The notes beneath the pieces were generated by a model. It saw only the letters and a program-made list of their open reading frames with translations. It did not search any database and was not told where the DNA came from. A stretch of DNA of 36,729 nucleotides, taken from Methylophilaceae bacterium (lineage in GTDB: Bacteria; Pseudomonadota; Gammaproteobacteria; Burkholderiales; Methylophilaceae). The stretch's first letter is position 1. Every line of letters begins with the position of its first letter. Shown here piece after piece: positions 14,973 to 22,068 of the stretch. The stretch spans positions 1 to 36,729 of the forward strand of contig JANYIK010000166.1 in NCBI GenBank assembly GCA_025362115.1, in the 5' to 3' direction. Both the position numbers and the translations under genes were made by a program.

Positions 14973-15754
14973 GCCGCGCACCTATTGGTGTATTTGATTC
15001 TGGAGTAGGCGGTATCTCGGTGCTGCGCCATATACGCACCGTATTGCCCAATGAAAACCTGCTGTATGTGGCAGATTCCAAATACGCACCGTATGGCAAC
15101 AAATCCCCGGAGTTCATCCGCGAACGTGCCGTTTTTCTGGCGGATTTCCTCATCGCACAAGGCGCAAAAGCGCTGGTGGTCGCCTGTAACACCGCTACTG
15201 CCGCCGCAGTTGAAACGCTGCGAGAGCGTTATGATCTGCCCATCATCGGTATGGAACCCGCGGTCAAACCAGCCGCCGCCGCCACTAAATCTGGCGTGGT
15301 CGGCATCCTGGCGACGGTGGGCACACTCAAGAGCGCGCAGTTCGCCGCGTTGCTGGAGAGTTACGGTCAAAGCGTGACGGTAGTGACTGAAGGCTGCCAC
15401 GGCCTGGTGGAATGCATAGAGCGCGGTGAACTGGCGACAAAAGAAACCAGGACGTTACTGGAAGGTTATCTCCAGCCATTGCTGGATGGGCGGGTGGACA
15501 CCATTGTGCTCGGCTGCACGCACTACCCGTTTGTGCGGCCTTTGATTGAAGAGATCGTGGGCAATGAAATCACCCTGATTGATACCGGTGCGGCGGTAGC
15601 ACGGCAATTGCAAAAGCGCTTGGCGGAGCAAGATTTGTTGGCAGACGCTGGAAAAGTGGCGAGCGTGGCGTTTTGGACGAACAACGAAGCGGTGGATGCA
15701 GAACAAGTGATAAAGCAGCTATGGGGTGATGAGGTCAAAATTCAGCAGTTGTAG
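14969..15754 (+). CDS. murI: Glutamate racemase
   Basis: This 261-residue cytosolic enzyme interconverts L- and D-glutamate to supply D-Glu for peptidoglycan. It has FDSGVGGISVL near the N-terminus (substrate-binding Asp-Ser), the first catalytic cysteine in VVACNTATAA (about residue 74), the second in VLGCTHYPFV (about 184) and a neighbouring EGC motif. Both catalytic cysteines and the following threonine and histidine are present, so it should be active. Length is typical. ATG at 14969 overlaps the yaeQ stop, which supports this start. The gene ends in a REP-like palindromic element that begins at its stop codon, and it converges with the cupredoxin-like gene on the other strand. Confidence 0.96.
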   Translation: MSRAPIGVFDSGVGGISVLRHIRTVLPNENLLYVADSKYAPYGNKSPEFIRERAVFLADFLIAQGAKALVVACNTATAAAVETLRERYDLPIIGMEPAVKPAAAATKSGVVGILATVGTLKSAQFAALLESYGQSVTVVTEGCHGLVECIERGELATKETRTLLEGYLQPLLDGRVDTIVLGCTHYPFVRPLIEEIVGNEITLIDTGAAVARQLQKRLAEQDLLADAGKVASVAFWTNNEAVDAEQVIKQLWGDEVKIQQL

Positions 15755-15856
15755 GGTGCCAATAAGCCTGCCCTGAGCTTGTCGAAGGGCGGAGCGCATT
15801 GCACCGGATGAGAACTACACACATACGGCGCAATGCCTTTCAGTTATTGCGCCCTA
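15752..15856 (+). repeat. REP-like palindromic element
   Basis: An imperfect ~105-base palindrome fills the gap between two convergent genes. Outer arms are GTAGGGTGCCAATAA (15752-15766) against TTATTGCGCCCTAC (about 15844-15857). Inner elements include GCCCT-gagcttgtcga-AGGGC (15770-15790) and GCATTGC/GCAATGC. The CCTGAGCTTGTCGAAGGG core is a widespread proteobacterial REP motif. It may double as a bidirectional terminator. Confidence 0.75.
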
Positions 15857-15863
15857 CGCGGGT

Positions 15864-16247
15864 TCAATCCGTAATATTGATTCGGCCCGTCATGATGGAA
15901 TGGACTAGGCAGTTATAAAACAATTGCGTCGGTGCATCGGCAGGTACGGTAAATGTAATTGTCCCCACCGCCGTGCCGTTGCCGGTGACACCATTGGTAT
16001 AGGCGTTGTCACTGCCGGCGCTTTGGATAGTCTTGATCCATAGCGGATGGCCGGGCGCGTTTACTTGAATGTCGTAGGTAATGCCGCGCTTCAGCGATAA
16101 ATCCGGGTTAAGTTGTTCATTGACCAAATACGCCGTACCGCGGGTGGTGAAAGTAATCGTCTCTGCGGCGCAAGCAGGCGTAGCGGCTATCAGTGCGGAT
16201 AGCACGATGAATGCGCGAAATTTTGATATCAATTGTTTGTTTTTCAT
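15864..16247 (-). CDS. Small secreted cupredoxin-like protein
   Basis: The 127-residue product has a clear Sec signal peptide (KNKQ...FRAFIVLSALIAATPACAAE, cleavage likely after residue ~27). The mature part is a small beta sandwich with a possible type 1 copper site: His in APGHPLW, then Cys, His and Met in YNCLVHSIMTG, in the order H...C...H...M seen in plastocyanin-like proteins. It is probably a periplasmic copper or electron-carrier protein; redox partners are not known. It is downstream of ilvE and the CHCC zinc-finger gene on the same strand, 68 bases from the latter. A 15-base tandem duplication covers its ribosome-binding site. The nearby cytochrome oxidase genes make copper use in this region unsurprising, but a direct link is not shown. 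Confidence 0.8.
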   Translation of the reverse strand: MKNKQLISKFRAFIVLSALIAATPACAAETITFTTRGTAYLVNEQLNPDLSLKRGITYDIQVNAPGHPLWIKTIQSAGSDNAYTNGVTGNGTAVGTITFTVPADAPTQLFYNCLVHSIMTGRINITD

Positions 16248-16275
16248 GGCTGCTCCGTATATGGCTACTCCGTAT
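16246..16275 (-). repeat. 15-base tandem duplication over the ribosome-binding site
   Basis: On the plus strand ATGGCTGCTCCGTAT (16246-16260) is followed at once by ATGGCTACTCCGTAT (16261-16275), one mismatch. Read on the minus strand each copy carries a GGAG-like Shine-Dalgarno core, and the nearer copy is spaced correctly for the cupredoxin-like ATG at 16247. Confidence 0.8.
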
Positions 16276-16315
16276 AAAGACGCGTCAGACGGTTAATGCA
16301 ACAAAATAGTAGAAT

Positions 16316-16507
16316 CTAATGATGTTGCAGCACTTCACCCGCTTTTAGCCGGTATTTCGTCCCGCAATATGGGCACATCGCATTGCCGCTATCGGCAATA
16401 TCCAGGAATACACGCGGATGCGAAGCCCATAGCGCTACCTCTTTGGTGGGGCAGTGTAGCGGCAGGTCTTTCGCTGTGACTTCGATCTCGCGGGTGTCTT
16501 GTGCCAT
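16316..16507 (-). CDS. CHCC-type zinc-finger protein
   Basis: This 63-residue protein matches the zf-CHCC family (PF10276), related to the zinc subunit NDUFS6 of mitochondrial complex I. Four candidate zinc ligands are visible: Cys in LHCPT, His in WASHPRVFLDI, and Cys-x2-Cys in AMCPYCGTKYRL. The sequence between the ligands (HPRVFLDIADSGNAMCPYCGTKYRL) is characteristic of the family. It follows ilvE by 18 bases and is probably co-transcribed with it, a pairing I recognise from other betaproteobacteria. Its bacterial role is not established; a link to respiratory complexes or lipopolysaccharide assembly has been suggested for the family, but nothing here tests that. Confidence 0.9.
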   Translation of the reverse strand: MAQDTREIEVTAKDLPLHCPTKEVALWASHPRVFLDIADSGNAMCPYCGTKYRLKAGEVLQHH

Positions 16508-16525
16508 TTTTCTTAATCCCTCTCC

Positions 16526-17446
16526 TTAAACCAGGGTCAGCCAGCTTTGGTGGCGCGGCGATTTTCCGGTCACTGCGTCAAAGAACAGGCCTTGCAGCTT
16601 TTCCGTGATCGGGCCGCGCGTGCCTTTGCCTATGGCGCGGTTATCCAACTCGCGGATAGGGGTGACCTCAGCCGCAGTGCCGGTAAAAAAGGCTTCGTCG
16701 GCAGAATACACCTCGTCGCGCGTGATGCGTTTCTCGATAACAGACAGGTTGAGTTCGCCCGCCAGTTGGACGATGGTGTCGCGGGTGATGCCTTCCAGCG
16801 CACTGGTTAGGTCTGGCGTGTAGAGCTTGCCGTTACGGATGATGAAGATGTTTTCTCCAGCACCTTCCGCCACGAAGCCATCCACATCCAGCAACAGCGC
16901 CTCGTCATAGCCATCCTGAGCGGCTTCTTGATGGGCGAGAATGCTGTTCATGTAATTGCCGTTGGCCTTGGCCTTGCACATGGTGACGTTGACATGGTGC
17001 CGTGCGAATGATGACGTTTTGACGCGGATGCCGTTCTCCAGCGCTTCTTTGCCCAGATAAGTACCCCAGCTCCAAGCGGCGACGATGACGTGTACCGATA
17101 AGGTTTTGGCAGCGATACCCATGGCTTCAGAGCCGTAGAATGCCATCGGGCGCAGATAGCCTGAATCCAGCTTGTTCTCGCGCACGGCAGCTTTTTGTGC
17201 TTCCATCAGAGTCTTTTTATCGTACGGAATCTTCATGCCGAGGATGTGCGCGGAGCGCAGCAGGCGATCGGTATGTTCCTGCAATCTAAATATCGCAGTG
17301 CCCTTTTCTGTCTTGTAAGCGCGCACGCCTTCAAACACGCCCATGCCGTAGTGCAGGGTGTGGGTGAGTACGTGGGTGGTGGCATCGCGCCAAGGCACCA
17401 TTTTGCCGTCATACCAAATGAGACCATCACGGTCGGCCATAGACAT
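16526..17446 (-). CDS. ilvE: Branched-chain amino acid aminotransferase
   Basis: The 306-residue class IV (fold type IV) PLP enzyme catalyses the last step of Leu, Ile and Val synthesis, transferring an amino group from glutamate to the branched 2-oxo acids. It starts MSMADRDGLIWYDGKMVPW, with HTLHYGMGVFEGVRAY, the PLP lysine in the MCKAKANGNYMNSILA block (K about 159), the AEGAGENIFI substrate/cofactor motif, and DEVYSADEAFFTGTAAEVTPI near the end. Length and motif order are normal. It is the first gene of a minus-strand run with the CHCC zinc-finger gene 18 bases behind. It diverges from the cox operon, with about 313 bases between starts. Confidence 0.96.
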   Translation of the reverse strand: MSMADRDGLIWYDGKMVPWRDATTHVLTHTLHYGMGVFEGVRAYKTEKGTAIFRLQEHTDRLLRSAHILGMKIPYDKKTLMEAQKAAVRENKLDSGYLRPMAFYGSEAMGIAAKTLSVHVIVAAWSWGTYLGKEALENGIRVKTSSFARHHVNVTMCKAKANGNYMNSILAHQEAAQDGYDEALLLDVDGFVAEGAGENIFIIRNGKLYTPDLTSALEGITRDTIVQLAGELNLSVIEKRITRDEVYSADEAFFTGTAAEVTPIRELDNRAIGKGTRGPITEKLQGLFFDAVTGKSPRHQSWLTLV

Positions 17447-17529
17447 CTTGAAGTTCCCTGTCGAGTGAATTGCTAAAGCGTAATTGTAACCTTTGAAGCC
17501 TGAATACAGGAAGTGGCTTAAAATCCTGC

Positions 17530-17558
17530 TTGTCTTCCATTTTTTGATATGCTAAATT
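17530..17558 (+). promoter_or_regulatory. Candidate sigma70 promoter of the cox operon
   Basis: TTGTCT (17530-17535), a 17-base spacer and TAAATT (17553-17558) preceded by an extended -10 TGC (17550-17552). Transcription would begin near 17565, right at a hairpin. Spacing is ideal and the -10 has the extended motif, but nothing experimental supports it. Confidence 0.5.
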
Positions 17559-17564
17559 TCGCCC

Positions 17565-17591
17565 ACTGCGACAGTTAGTCGCAGTTTTTTT
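17565..17591 (+). terminator. Hairpin with T-run (5' leader hairpin or short-transcript terminator)
   Basis: ACTGCGAC and GTCGCAGT form an 8-base-pair stem with loop AGTTA, followed by seven Ts. It looks like an intrinsic terminator on the plus strand, yet no plus-strand gene lies upstream because ilvE diverges. If the promoter at 17530-17558 is real the hairpin is the extreme 5' end of the cox mRNA. Confidence 0.55.
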
Positions 17592-17759
17592 GGTTGGTAA
17601 ATGTCCTGATTGAAGGGGGTAGCACAATAACCCCCACCCGACATTGCGCTGCTAACCAACAAATTAAAAGTGCGGTTTTTCTGTTGGGTGCCAGCTTTGG
17701 TGCCGGGTGGATGTGCCGTCGGTGGATGACAAACTATTTACAATGGGGTGGGTTTAGTT

Positions 17760-18899
17760 ATGAATAAGAGAACCATTCTCTCTTTTTGCGCAGTGTTTTT
17801 ATCTTTCCTTGCTAGTAGCAGTGTGCAAGCGGAATATGCACTGAATCTTAGGGCTCCGGTTACCGAAATCGCTACTCAGATTTACGATTTGCACATGCTG
17901 ATTATGTATGTGTGTATCGCAATTTTTATCGTAGTGTTCAGTATCATGTTTTATTCCCTGTACAAGCATCGCAAATCAGTGGGTCATAAGGCAGTTCAGT
18001 TCCATGAGCATCATATGCTCGAAGTAGTGTGGACTATCATCCCTGCGCTGATTCTGATTGGCATGGCCATTCCCGCAACCAAAACCATTCTCGCCATGAA
18101 GGACACCCGCGAAGCCGACATGAGCATCAAGGCTACGGGACATCAATGGAAATGGGAATATGAGTATTTAGGCAAAGACGTGCGTTTTATTAGCACGTTG
18201 GCCACGCCGCAAGAACAAATTCATGGCACAGCACCAAAAAGCGAACACTATTTGCTGGAAGTTGATAATCCTGTAGTAGTGCCTACCGGTAAAAAGGTGC
18301 GTGTGCTGCTGACCGCTGAGGACGTGATTCACGCTTGGTGGGTGCCATCATTCGGTGTCAAGCAAGACGCTATCCCTGGCTTCATCAAAGAAGTCTGGTT
18401 CAGGGTAGAAAAAGAAGGGACTTACCGCGGCCAGTGCGCCGAGCTTTGTGGTAAGGATCACGGATTTATGCCTATCGTGGTAGAAGCCGTTTCTGAAGAA
18501 AAATTCAATGCGTGGATTGCATCCAAGAAAGCTGCTGCTGCTGAAGCTGCCGCCAGTGGCGACAAGGAATGGAGCAAGGACGACCTGATTGCTAATGGTA
18601 AAACGGTTTATGAGAAGAACTGCGCGGCTTGTCACCAAGCTAGCGGCGCGGGTCTGCCACCGGCATTCCCGGCCTTGACTGGAAGCAAGATTGCTACCGG
18701 GCCGATTTTTGGTGCAGATGGAAAAATGCTCAAAGACGGCCACCTCGATCGGGTGCTTAACGGAGTGCGCGTGATGCCATCATGGAAAGCGCTGTTGAAT
18801 GACGTGGAAATTGCTTCCGTTATTACCTACGAGCGTAATGGCCTTGGTAACTCGACCGGCGACGTGCTGCAACCAGCCCAAGTCAAGGCTGCACGCTAA
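17760..18899 (+). CDS. coxB: Cytochrome c oxidase subunit II with fused cytochrome c domain
   Basis: This 379-residue subunit takes electrons from cytochrome c through the CuA centre and passes them to subunit I. A signal peptide (to about VQA, residue 25) is followed by two membrane helices (LHMLIMYVCIAIFIVVF; WTIIPALILIGMAI). The CuA domain carries GHQWKWEYEY and the ligand motif GQCAELCGKDHGFM. A C-terminal class I cytochrome c domain carries the heme motif CAACH and the distal methionine in VRVMPSWKAL. The fused heme domain marks a caa3-type oxidase. The frame is open from a GTG at 17748, but ATG 17760 is better spaced from a GGGGTGG stretch. It is the first gene of coxBAC. Confidence 0.95.
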   Translation: MNKRTILSFCAVFLSFLASSSVQAEYALNLRAPVTEIATQIYDLHMLIMYVCIAIFIVVFSIMFYSLYKHRKSVGHKAVQFHEHHMLEVVWTIIPALILIGMAIPATKTILAMKDTREADMSIKATGHQWKWEYEYLGKDVRFISTLATPQEQIHGTAPKSEHYLLEVDNPVVVPTGKKVRVLLTAEDVIHAWWVPSFGVKQDAIPGFIKEVWFRVEKEGTYRGQCAELCGKDHGFMPIVVEAVSEEKFNAWIASKKAAAAEAAASGDKEWSKDDLIANGKTVYEKNCAACHQASGAGLPPAFPALTGSKIATGPIFGADGKMLKDGHLDRVLNGVRVMPSWKALLNDVEIASVITYERNGLGNSTGDVLQPAQVKAAR

Positions 18900-18947
18900 G
18901 ACACTTACTATTAGATTTGAACAAGCTGTAGTTTTAAGGAGAAATTG

Positions 18948-20537
18948 ATGAGTACCGCAACCGCAAAACATCACGACGATCATGGACACGATAGCCATGG
19001 TCACCCTACCGGGCTAATGCGTTGGGTTAAATCCACCAACCATAAAGACATTGGCACCATGTACCTGTGGTTCGCTTTTACCATGTTCCTGTTCGCAGGC
19101 GCTATGGCCATGGGTATCCGCGCTGAATTGTTTCAGCCCGGGTTACAGTTTTTTCAACCGCAAGTGTTCAATCAGCTTACCACTTTGCATGGGCTGATTA
19201 TGATTTTCGGTGCCATCATGCCGGCCTTTGTGGGCTTTGCTAATTGGCAGGTGCCGTTGATGATAGGTGCGCCGGATATGGCCTTCCCGCGGCTCAATAA
19301 TATGAGTTTCTGGTTGCTGATCCCTGCGGCACTGTTGTTGGTGACCTCGATTTTCGTTCCCGGTGGTGCGGTTGCCGGTGGCTGGACGATGTATCCGCCA
19401 CTGGCGATTCAGGGCGGCTTGTCTATGGATATGAGCATTTTTGCGCTGCATATATTGGGCGTGTCATCCATTGTCGGCTCCATCAACATCATTACCACCA
19501 TCTTTAACATGCGTGCCCCCGGCATGACCTTGATGAAAATGCCGATGTTTGTTTGGACATGGCTGATCACCGCATATCTGCTGATTGCGGCGATGCCGGT
19601 GTTGGCTGGTGCATTGACCATGATGATTACCGACCGTCACTTCGGTACTCACTTCTTCAACGCTGCCGGTGGTGGTGATCCTGTGTTGTTCCAGCATGTG
19701 TTCTGGTTCTTCGGACATCCCGAGGTGTACATCATGATTCTGCCGGCTTTCGGCATTCTGTCCACCATTATCCCCACCTTCGCACGCAAGCCACTGTTTG
19801 GTTATACTTCCATGGTGTACGCCACCACCGCGATTGCGGTGCTGTCCTTCGTCGTATGGGCGCACCACATGTTCACCACCGGTATGCCAGTCGCTGGTCA
19901 GCTGTTCTTCATGTACAGCACCATGCTGATTTCTGTGCCAACCGGGGTGAAAGTGTTCAACTGGGTGGCGACCATGTGGAAGGGTTCCATTACTTTCGAG
20001 ACACCGATGCTGTTTGCGGTGGCCGTGGTATTCCTGTTCACCATTGGTGGATTGAGTGGCCTGGTACTGGCGATTTTGCCGGTGGATATCCAATTGCAGG
20101 ACACTTATTACGTGGTAGCTCACTTCCACTACGTGCTGTTCTCCGGTGCTGCTATGTCTATCATGGGTGGTGTTTATTACTGGATACCCAAATGGACCGG
20201 CCATATGTATGACGAAACCTTGGGTAAGTGGCATTTCTGGTTGACTACCATTGCTTTCAACGTCACCTTCTTCCCGATGCACTTTACTGGATTGGCTGGT
20301 ATGCCACGCCGTATTCCTGACTATTCGCAACAGTTTGCCGAGTTTAATATGATCTCCTCATATGGTGCATTTGTTCTGGGTCTCAGCCAACTGCTGTTCC
20401 TGTATGTGGTGATTAAGTGCATTAAGGGAGGTGCAAAAGCGTCAGCTAGTCCATGGGAAGGCGCACATGGCTTGGAGTGGACTGTGCCTTCACCTGCACC
20501 GTTCCATACTTTTGAAACCCCGCCGGTTGTGAAGTAA
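18948..20537 (+). CDS. coxA: Cytochrome c oxidase subunit I
   Basis: This 529-residue, 12-helix inner-membrane protein holds heme a and the heme a3-CuB site where oxygen is reduced. Key residues are visible: heme-a histidine in LTTLHGLIMIFG (H81), CuB His and cross-linked Tyr with the proton glutamate in FGHPEVYIMILPAFG (H257, E259, Y261), the HH pair in VVWAHHMFTTG, and heme ligands in VVAHFHYVLFSG. GHPEV places it in the A1 heme-copper oxidase family. The N-terminus is histidine-rich (HHDDHGHDSHGHP), which could bind metal. ATG 18948 follows AAGGAG by 6 bases; the TTG one codon earlier is rejected. It lies 48 bases after coxB. Confidence 0.97.
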   Translation: MSTATAKHHDDHGHDSHGHPTGLMRWVKSTNHKDIGTMYLWFAFTMFLFAGAMAMGIRAELFQPGLQFFQPQVFNQLTTLHGLIMIFGAIMPAFVGFANWQVPLMIGAPDMAFPRLNNMSFWLLIPAALLLVTSIFVPGGAVAGGWTMYPPLAIQGGLSMDMSIFALHILGVSSIVGSINIITTIFNMRAPGMTLMKMPMFVWTWLITAYLLIAAMPVLAGALTMMITDRHFGTHFFNAAGGGDPVLFQHVFWFFGHPEVYIMILPAFGILSTIIPTFARKPLFGYTSMVYATTAIAVLSFVVWAHHMFTTGMPVAGQLFFMYSTMLISVPTGVKVFNWVATMWKGSITFETPMLFAVAVVFLFTIGGLSGLVLAILPVDIQLQDTYYVVAHFHYVLFSGAAMSIMGGVYYWIPKWTGHMYDETLGKWHFWLTTIAFNVTFFPMHFTGLAGMPRRIPDYSQQFAEFNMISSYGAFVLGLSQLLFLYVVIKCIKGGAKASASPWEGAHGLEWTVPSPAPFHTFETPPVVK

Positions 20538-20564
20538 GCTTAAGCAAACTAATTAGGAGCAAAC

Positions 20565-21392
20565 ATGAGACAGAGTACAAAAAATTATTATCTGCCAGCC
20601 CCATCTTTCTGGCCGGCTATTGCGGCAACCGCTTTGTTCTTGATGTTCGGCGGTTTTGCCATGGCCTTAAATCAGATTGGGCTGGGTAAACCGGTGATGA
20701 TCGCTGGCGGACTGGTTTTTGTCTACTTGCTGCGAGGCTGGTTCAGTGAGGTGATTAAGGAAAGCATCAGTAAGGTCTATAACACGCAGGTTGATCATTC
20801 CTTTCGTTGGGGCATGGGCTGGTTCATTTTTTCCGAAGTCATGTTCTTCTTCGGTTTCTTCGGTGCTTTGTTCTATGCGCGTAACGTGTCTTTGCATTGG
20901 CTGGCTGATGCTCAATTACTGTGGCCCGGCTTTGTAGCTACGTGGCCTAGCGCTGGCCCTAAGCTGGTGCTGGAAGGGCACATGGCACCTTGGGGTCTAC
21001 CTGCCATTAACACTTTGTTGCTGCTTACTTCTGGTGCAACCTTGACTTGGGCGCACTGGGGCTTGATGAAGAACAATCGTAATCAACTCACGATTGGCTT
21101 GGTTCTGACCATTGCTTTGGGTGTTGCCTTTTTGACTCTGCAAGCGCATGAATATGCCGAAGCGGCCTTCACTATCAAGTCTGGCATCTATGGGGCTACC
21201 TTCTATATGTTGACTGGCTTCCACGGCTTGCATGTGACGATGGGCGCCATCATGTTGACCATCATTCTGCTACGTGTCAGGAGTGGTCACTTTGATGCGC
21301 ACAACCACTTTGGATTTGAAGCGGTGGCTTGGTACTGGCACTTTGTGGACGTGGTGTGGTTGTTCCTGTTCATATTCGTTTATTGGTTGTAG
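20565..21392 (+). CDS. coxC: Cytochrome c oxidase subunit III
   Basis: This 275-residue membrane subunit stabilises subunit I and supports its turnover; it binds no metal. It is a full-length form with seven expected helices. Family motifs include the FRWGMGWFIFSEVMFFFGFFGALFYAR helix with its conserved Glu, LQAHEYAEA, the GIYGATFYMLTGFHGLHV helix, and FEAVAWYWHFVDVVWLFLFIFVYWL at the C-terminus. ATG 20565 has an AGGAG Shine-Dalgarno 7 bases before, and it follows coxA by 27 bases. A strong intrinsic terminator comes 19 bases after its stop codon, so the structural oxidase genes form one transcription unit apart from the assembly genes. Confidence 0.97.
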   Translation: MRQSTKNYYLPAPSFWPAIAATALFLMFGGFAMALNQIGLGKPVMIAGGLVFVYLLRGWFSEVIKESISKVYNTQVDHSFRWGMGWFIFSEVMFFFGFFGALFYARNVSLHWLADAQLLWPGFVATWPSAGPKLVLEGHMAPWGLPAINTLLLLTSGATLTWAHWGLMKNNRNQLTIGLVLTIALGVAFLTLQAHEYAEAAFTIKSGIYGATFYMLTGFHGLHVTMGAIMLTIILLRVRSGHFDAHNHFGFEAVAWYWHFVDVVWLFLFIFVYWL

Positions 21393-21411
21393 GTATTAGT
21401 TAGATTCACCT

Positions 21412-21447
21412 AACGCCACAGGGTGTTTCCTGTGGCGTTTTGTTTTT
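21412..21447 (+). terminator. Intrinsic terminator after coxC
   Basis: A perfect 11-base-pair stem, AACGCCACAGG (21412-21422) with CCTGTGGCGTT (21429-21439), loop GTGTTT, followed by TTTGTTTTT. It should separate coxBAC from the downstream assembly genes, or let through only part of the transcripts. Confidence 0.9.
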
Positions 21448-21469
21448 AAGCTTCCGAATCGGGGGGGCT

Positions 21470-21946
21470 ATGACCTTATCTGTGGTAGATGCCAGCACCA
21501 GCTACAAAGCCATCTCAAAGCCTAATAGCTCTTTAAGTTCCTCAGGCAAGATTAGGGTGGTATTGTTGCTGACGGTGATTCCATGTTGTATTGCGGTAGG
21601 ATTCGCCTTGTTAGGTGCTTGGTTGGTGTTGCCTTTTGTGGGGCTGGAAATTTTTGCGCTAGGCTTTGCGTTTTATCACGTCAACAGTCACGCAGAGGAC
21701 TATGAAAGTATTAGCATAGACGGCGACAGCCTAGTGGTGGAGCGGCGTACTAGGCGGCAGTTTAGCCAATTTGTACTCAGTCCGTATTGGGCAAAACTGG
21801 TTCGCCATGAGTTGCCGAATGGAGAATTGCGTTTAGGCCTACTTTCGCACGGCAAGGAATTTGAAATTGGGCGTTATTTAACTAAAAAGCAACGTGAACT
21901 TTTGGCAAGACAGATATACAACCATATCGGTACGCCATACAAATAG
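21470..21946 (+). CDS. DUF2244 membrane protein
   Basis: This 158-residue protein fits the DUF2244 family, often found near cytochrome oxidase genes. Two closely spaced hydrophobic helices (IRVVLLLTVIPCCIAVGFALL; LVLPFVGLEIFALGFAFYHV) are followed by a soluble domain with the family features VNSHAEDYESISIDGDSLVVERR, WAKL..., GKEFEIGRYLTKKQRELLARQI. The soluble part resembles a PH-like beta fold, probably cytoplasmic. Biochemical function is not established; oxidase assembly is the contextual inference. The frame is open from a TTG at 21440, but ATG 21470 has a GGGGGGG run just upstream. It is the first gene after the coxC terminator and is followed 8 bases later by the small assembly protein. 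Confidence 0.88.
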   Translation: MTLSVVDASTSYKAISKPNSSLSSSGKIRVVLLLTVIPCCIAVGFALLGAWLVLPFVGLEIFALGFAFYHVNSHAEDYESISIDGDSLVVERRTRRQFSQFVLSPYWAKLVRHELPNGELRLGLLSHGKEFEIGRYLTKKQRELLARQIYNHIGTPYK

Positions 21947-21954
21947 AGAAAAAT

Positions 21955-22068
21955 ATGGAACAAGACAATCAGAAAAAACGCCGTAGAAATTTGCTGATAG
22001 GCTGGTCAATAGGCATATTGGCAGTGGTTTTGTACTTCACTTCTATCTTCTACGGCATGGGTAAATGA
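21955..22068 (+). CDS. Cytochrome oxidase small assembly protein (37 residues)
   Basis: A 37-codon frame between DUF2244 and ctaG: a charged N-terminus MEQDNQKKRRRN, one membrane helix (LLIGWSIGILAVVLYFTSIF) and a short YGMGK tail. It starts 8 bases after the DUF2244 stop and its TGA overlaps the ctaG ATG by 4 bases (ATGA), which strongly supports translation. Betaproteobacterial cox loci commonly carry such a small single-helix protein, known in annotation as cytochrome oxidase small assembly protein. Predicted topology is N-terminus in the cytoplasm. Its action on CtaG or subunit I is an inference from position. Confidence 0.85.
   Translation: MEQDNQKKRRRNLLIGWSIGILAVVLYFTSIFYGMGK

Larger units (their letters stand above)
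17447..17759 (+). promoter_or_regulatory. Divergent ilvE / cox operon control region
   Basis: No gene of convincing length was seen in these 313 bases. It holds a sigma70-like promoter (17530-17558) and a hairpin with a T-run (17565-17591). A second inverted repeat GGGGGT/ACCCCC (17615-17620 and 17630-17635) follows, then ~120 bases of untranslated leader, and a GGGGTGG Shine-Dalgarno-like stretch near 17745 before the coxB ATG. On the minus strand, TACAAT near 17486 could serve ilvE but its -35 is poor. Confidence 0.6.

Noticed and set aside
14741..15400. Minus-strand frame of 219 codons over yaeQ and murI
   Set aside because: It crosses two well-conserved genes in antisense and has no domain.
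17427..17627. Minus-strand frame of 66 codons in the ilvE-cox gap
   Set aside because: It overlaps the ilvE start, has no ribosome-binding site and spans the hairpin; no protein features.
19464..20330. Minus-strand frame of 288 codons inside coxA
   Set aside because: Histidine- and glutamine-rich shadow of the conserved membrane helices of coxA, with no family features.
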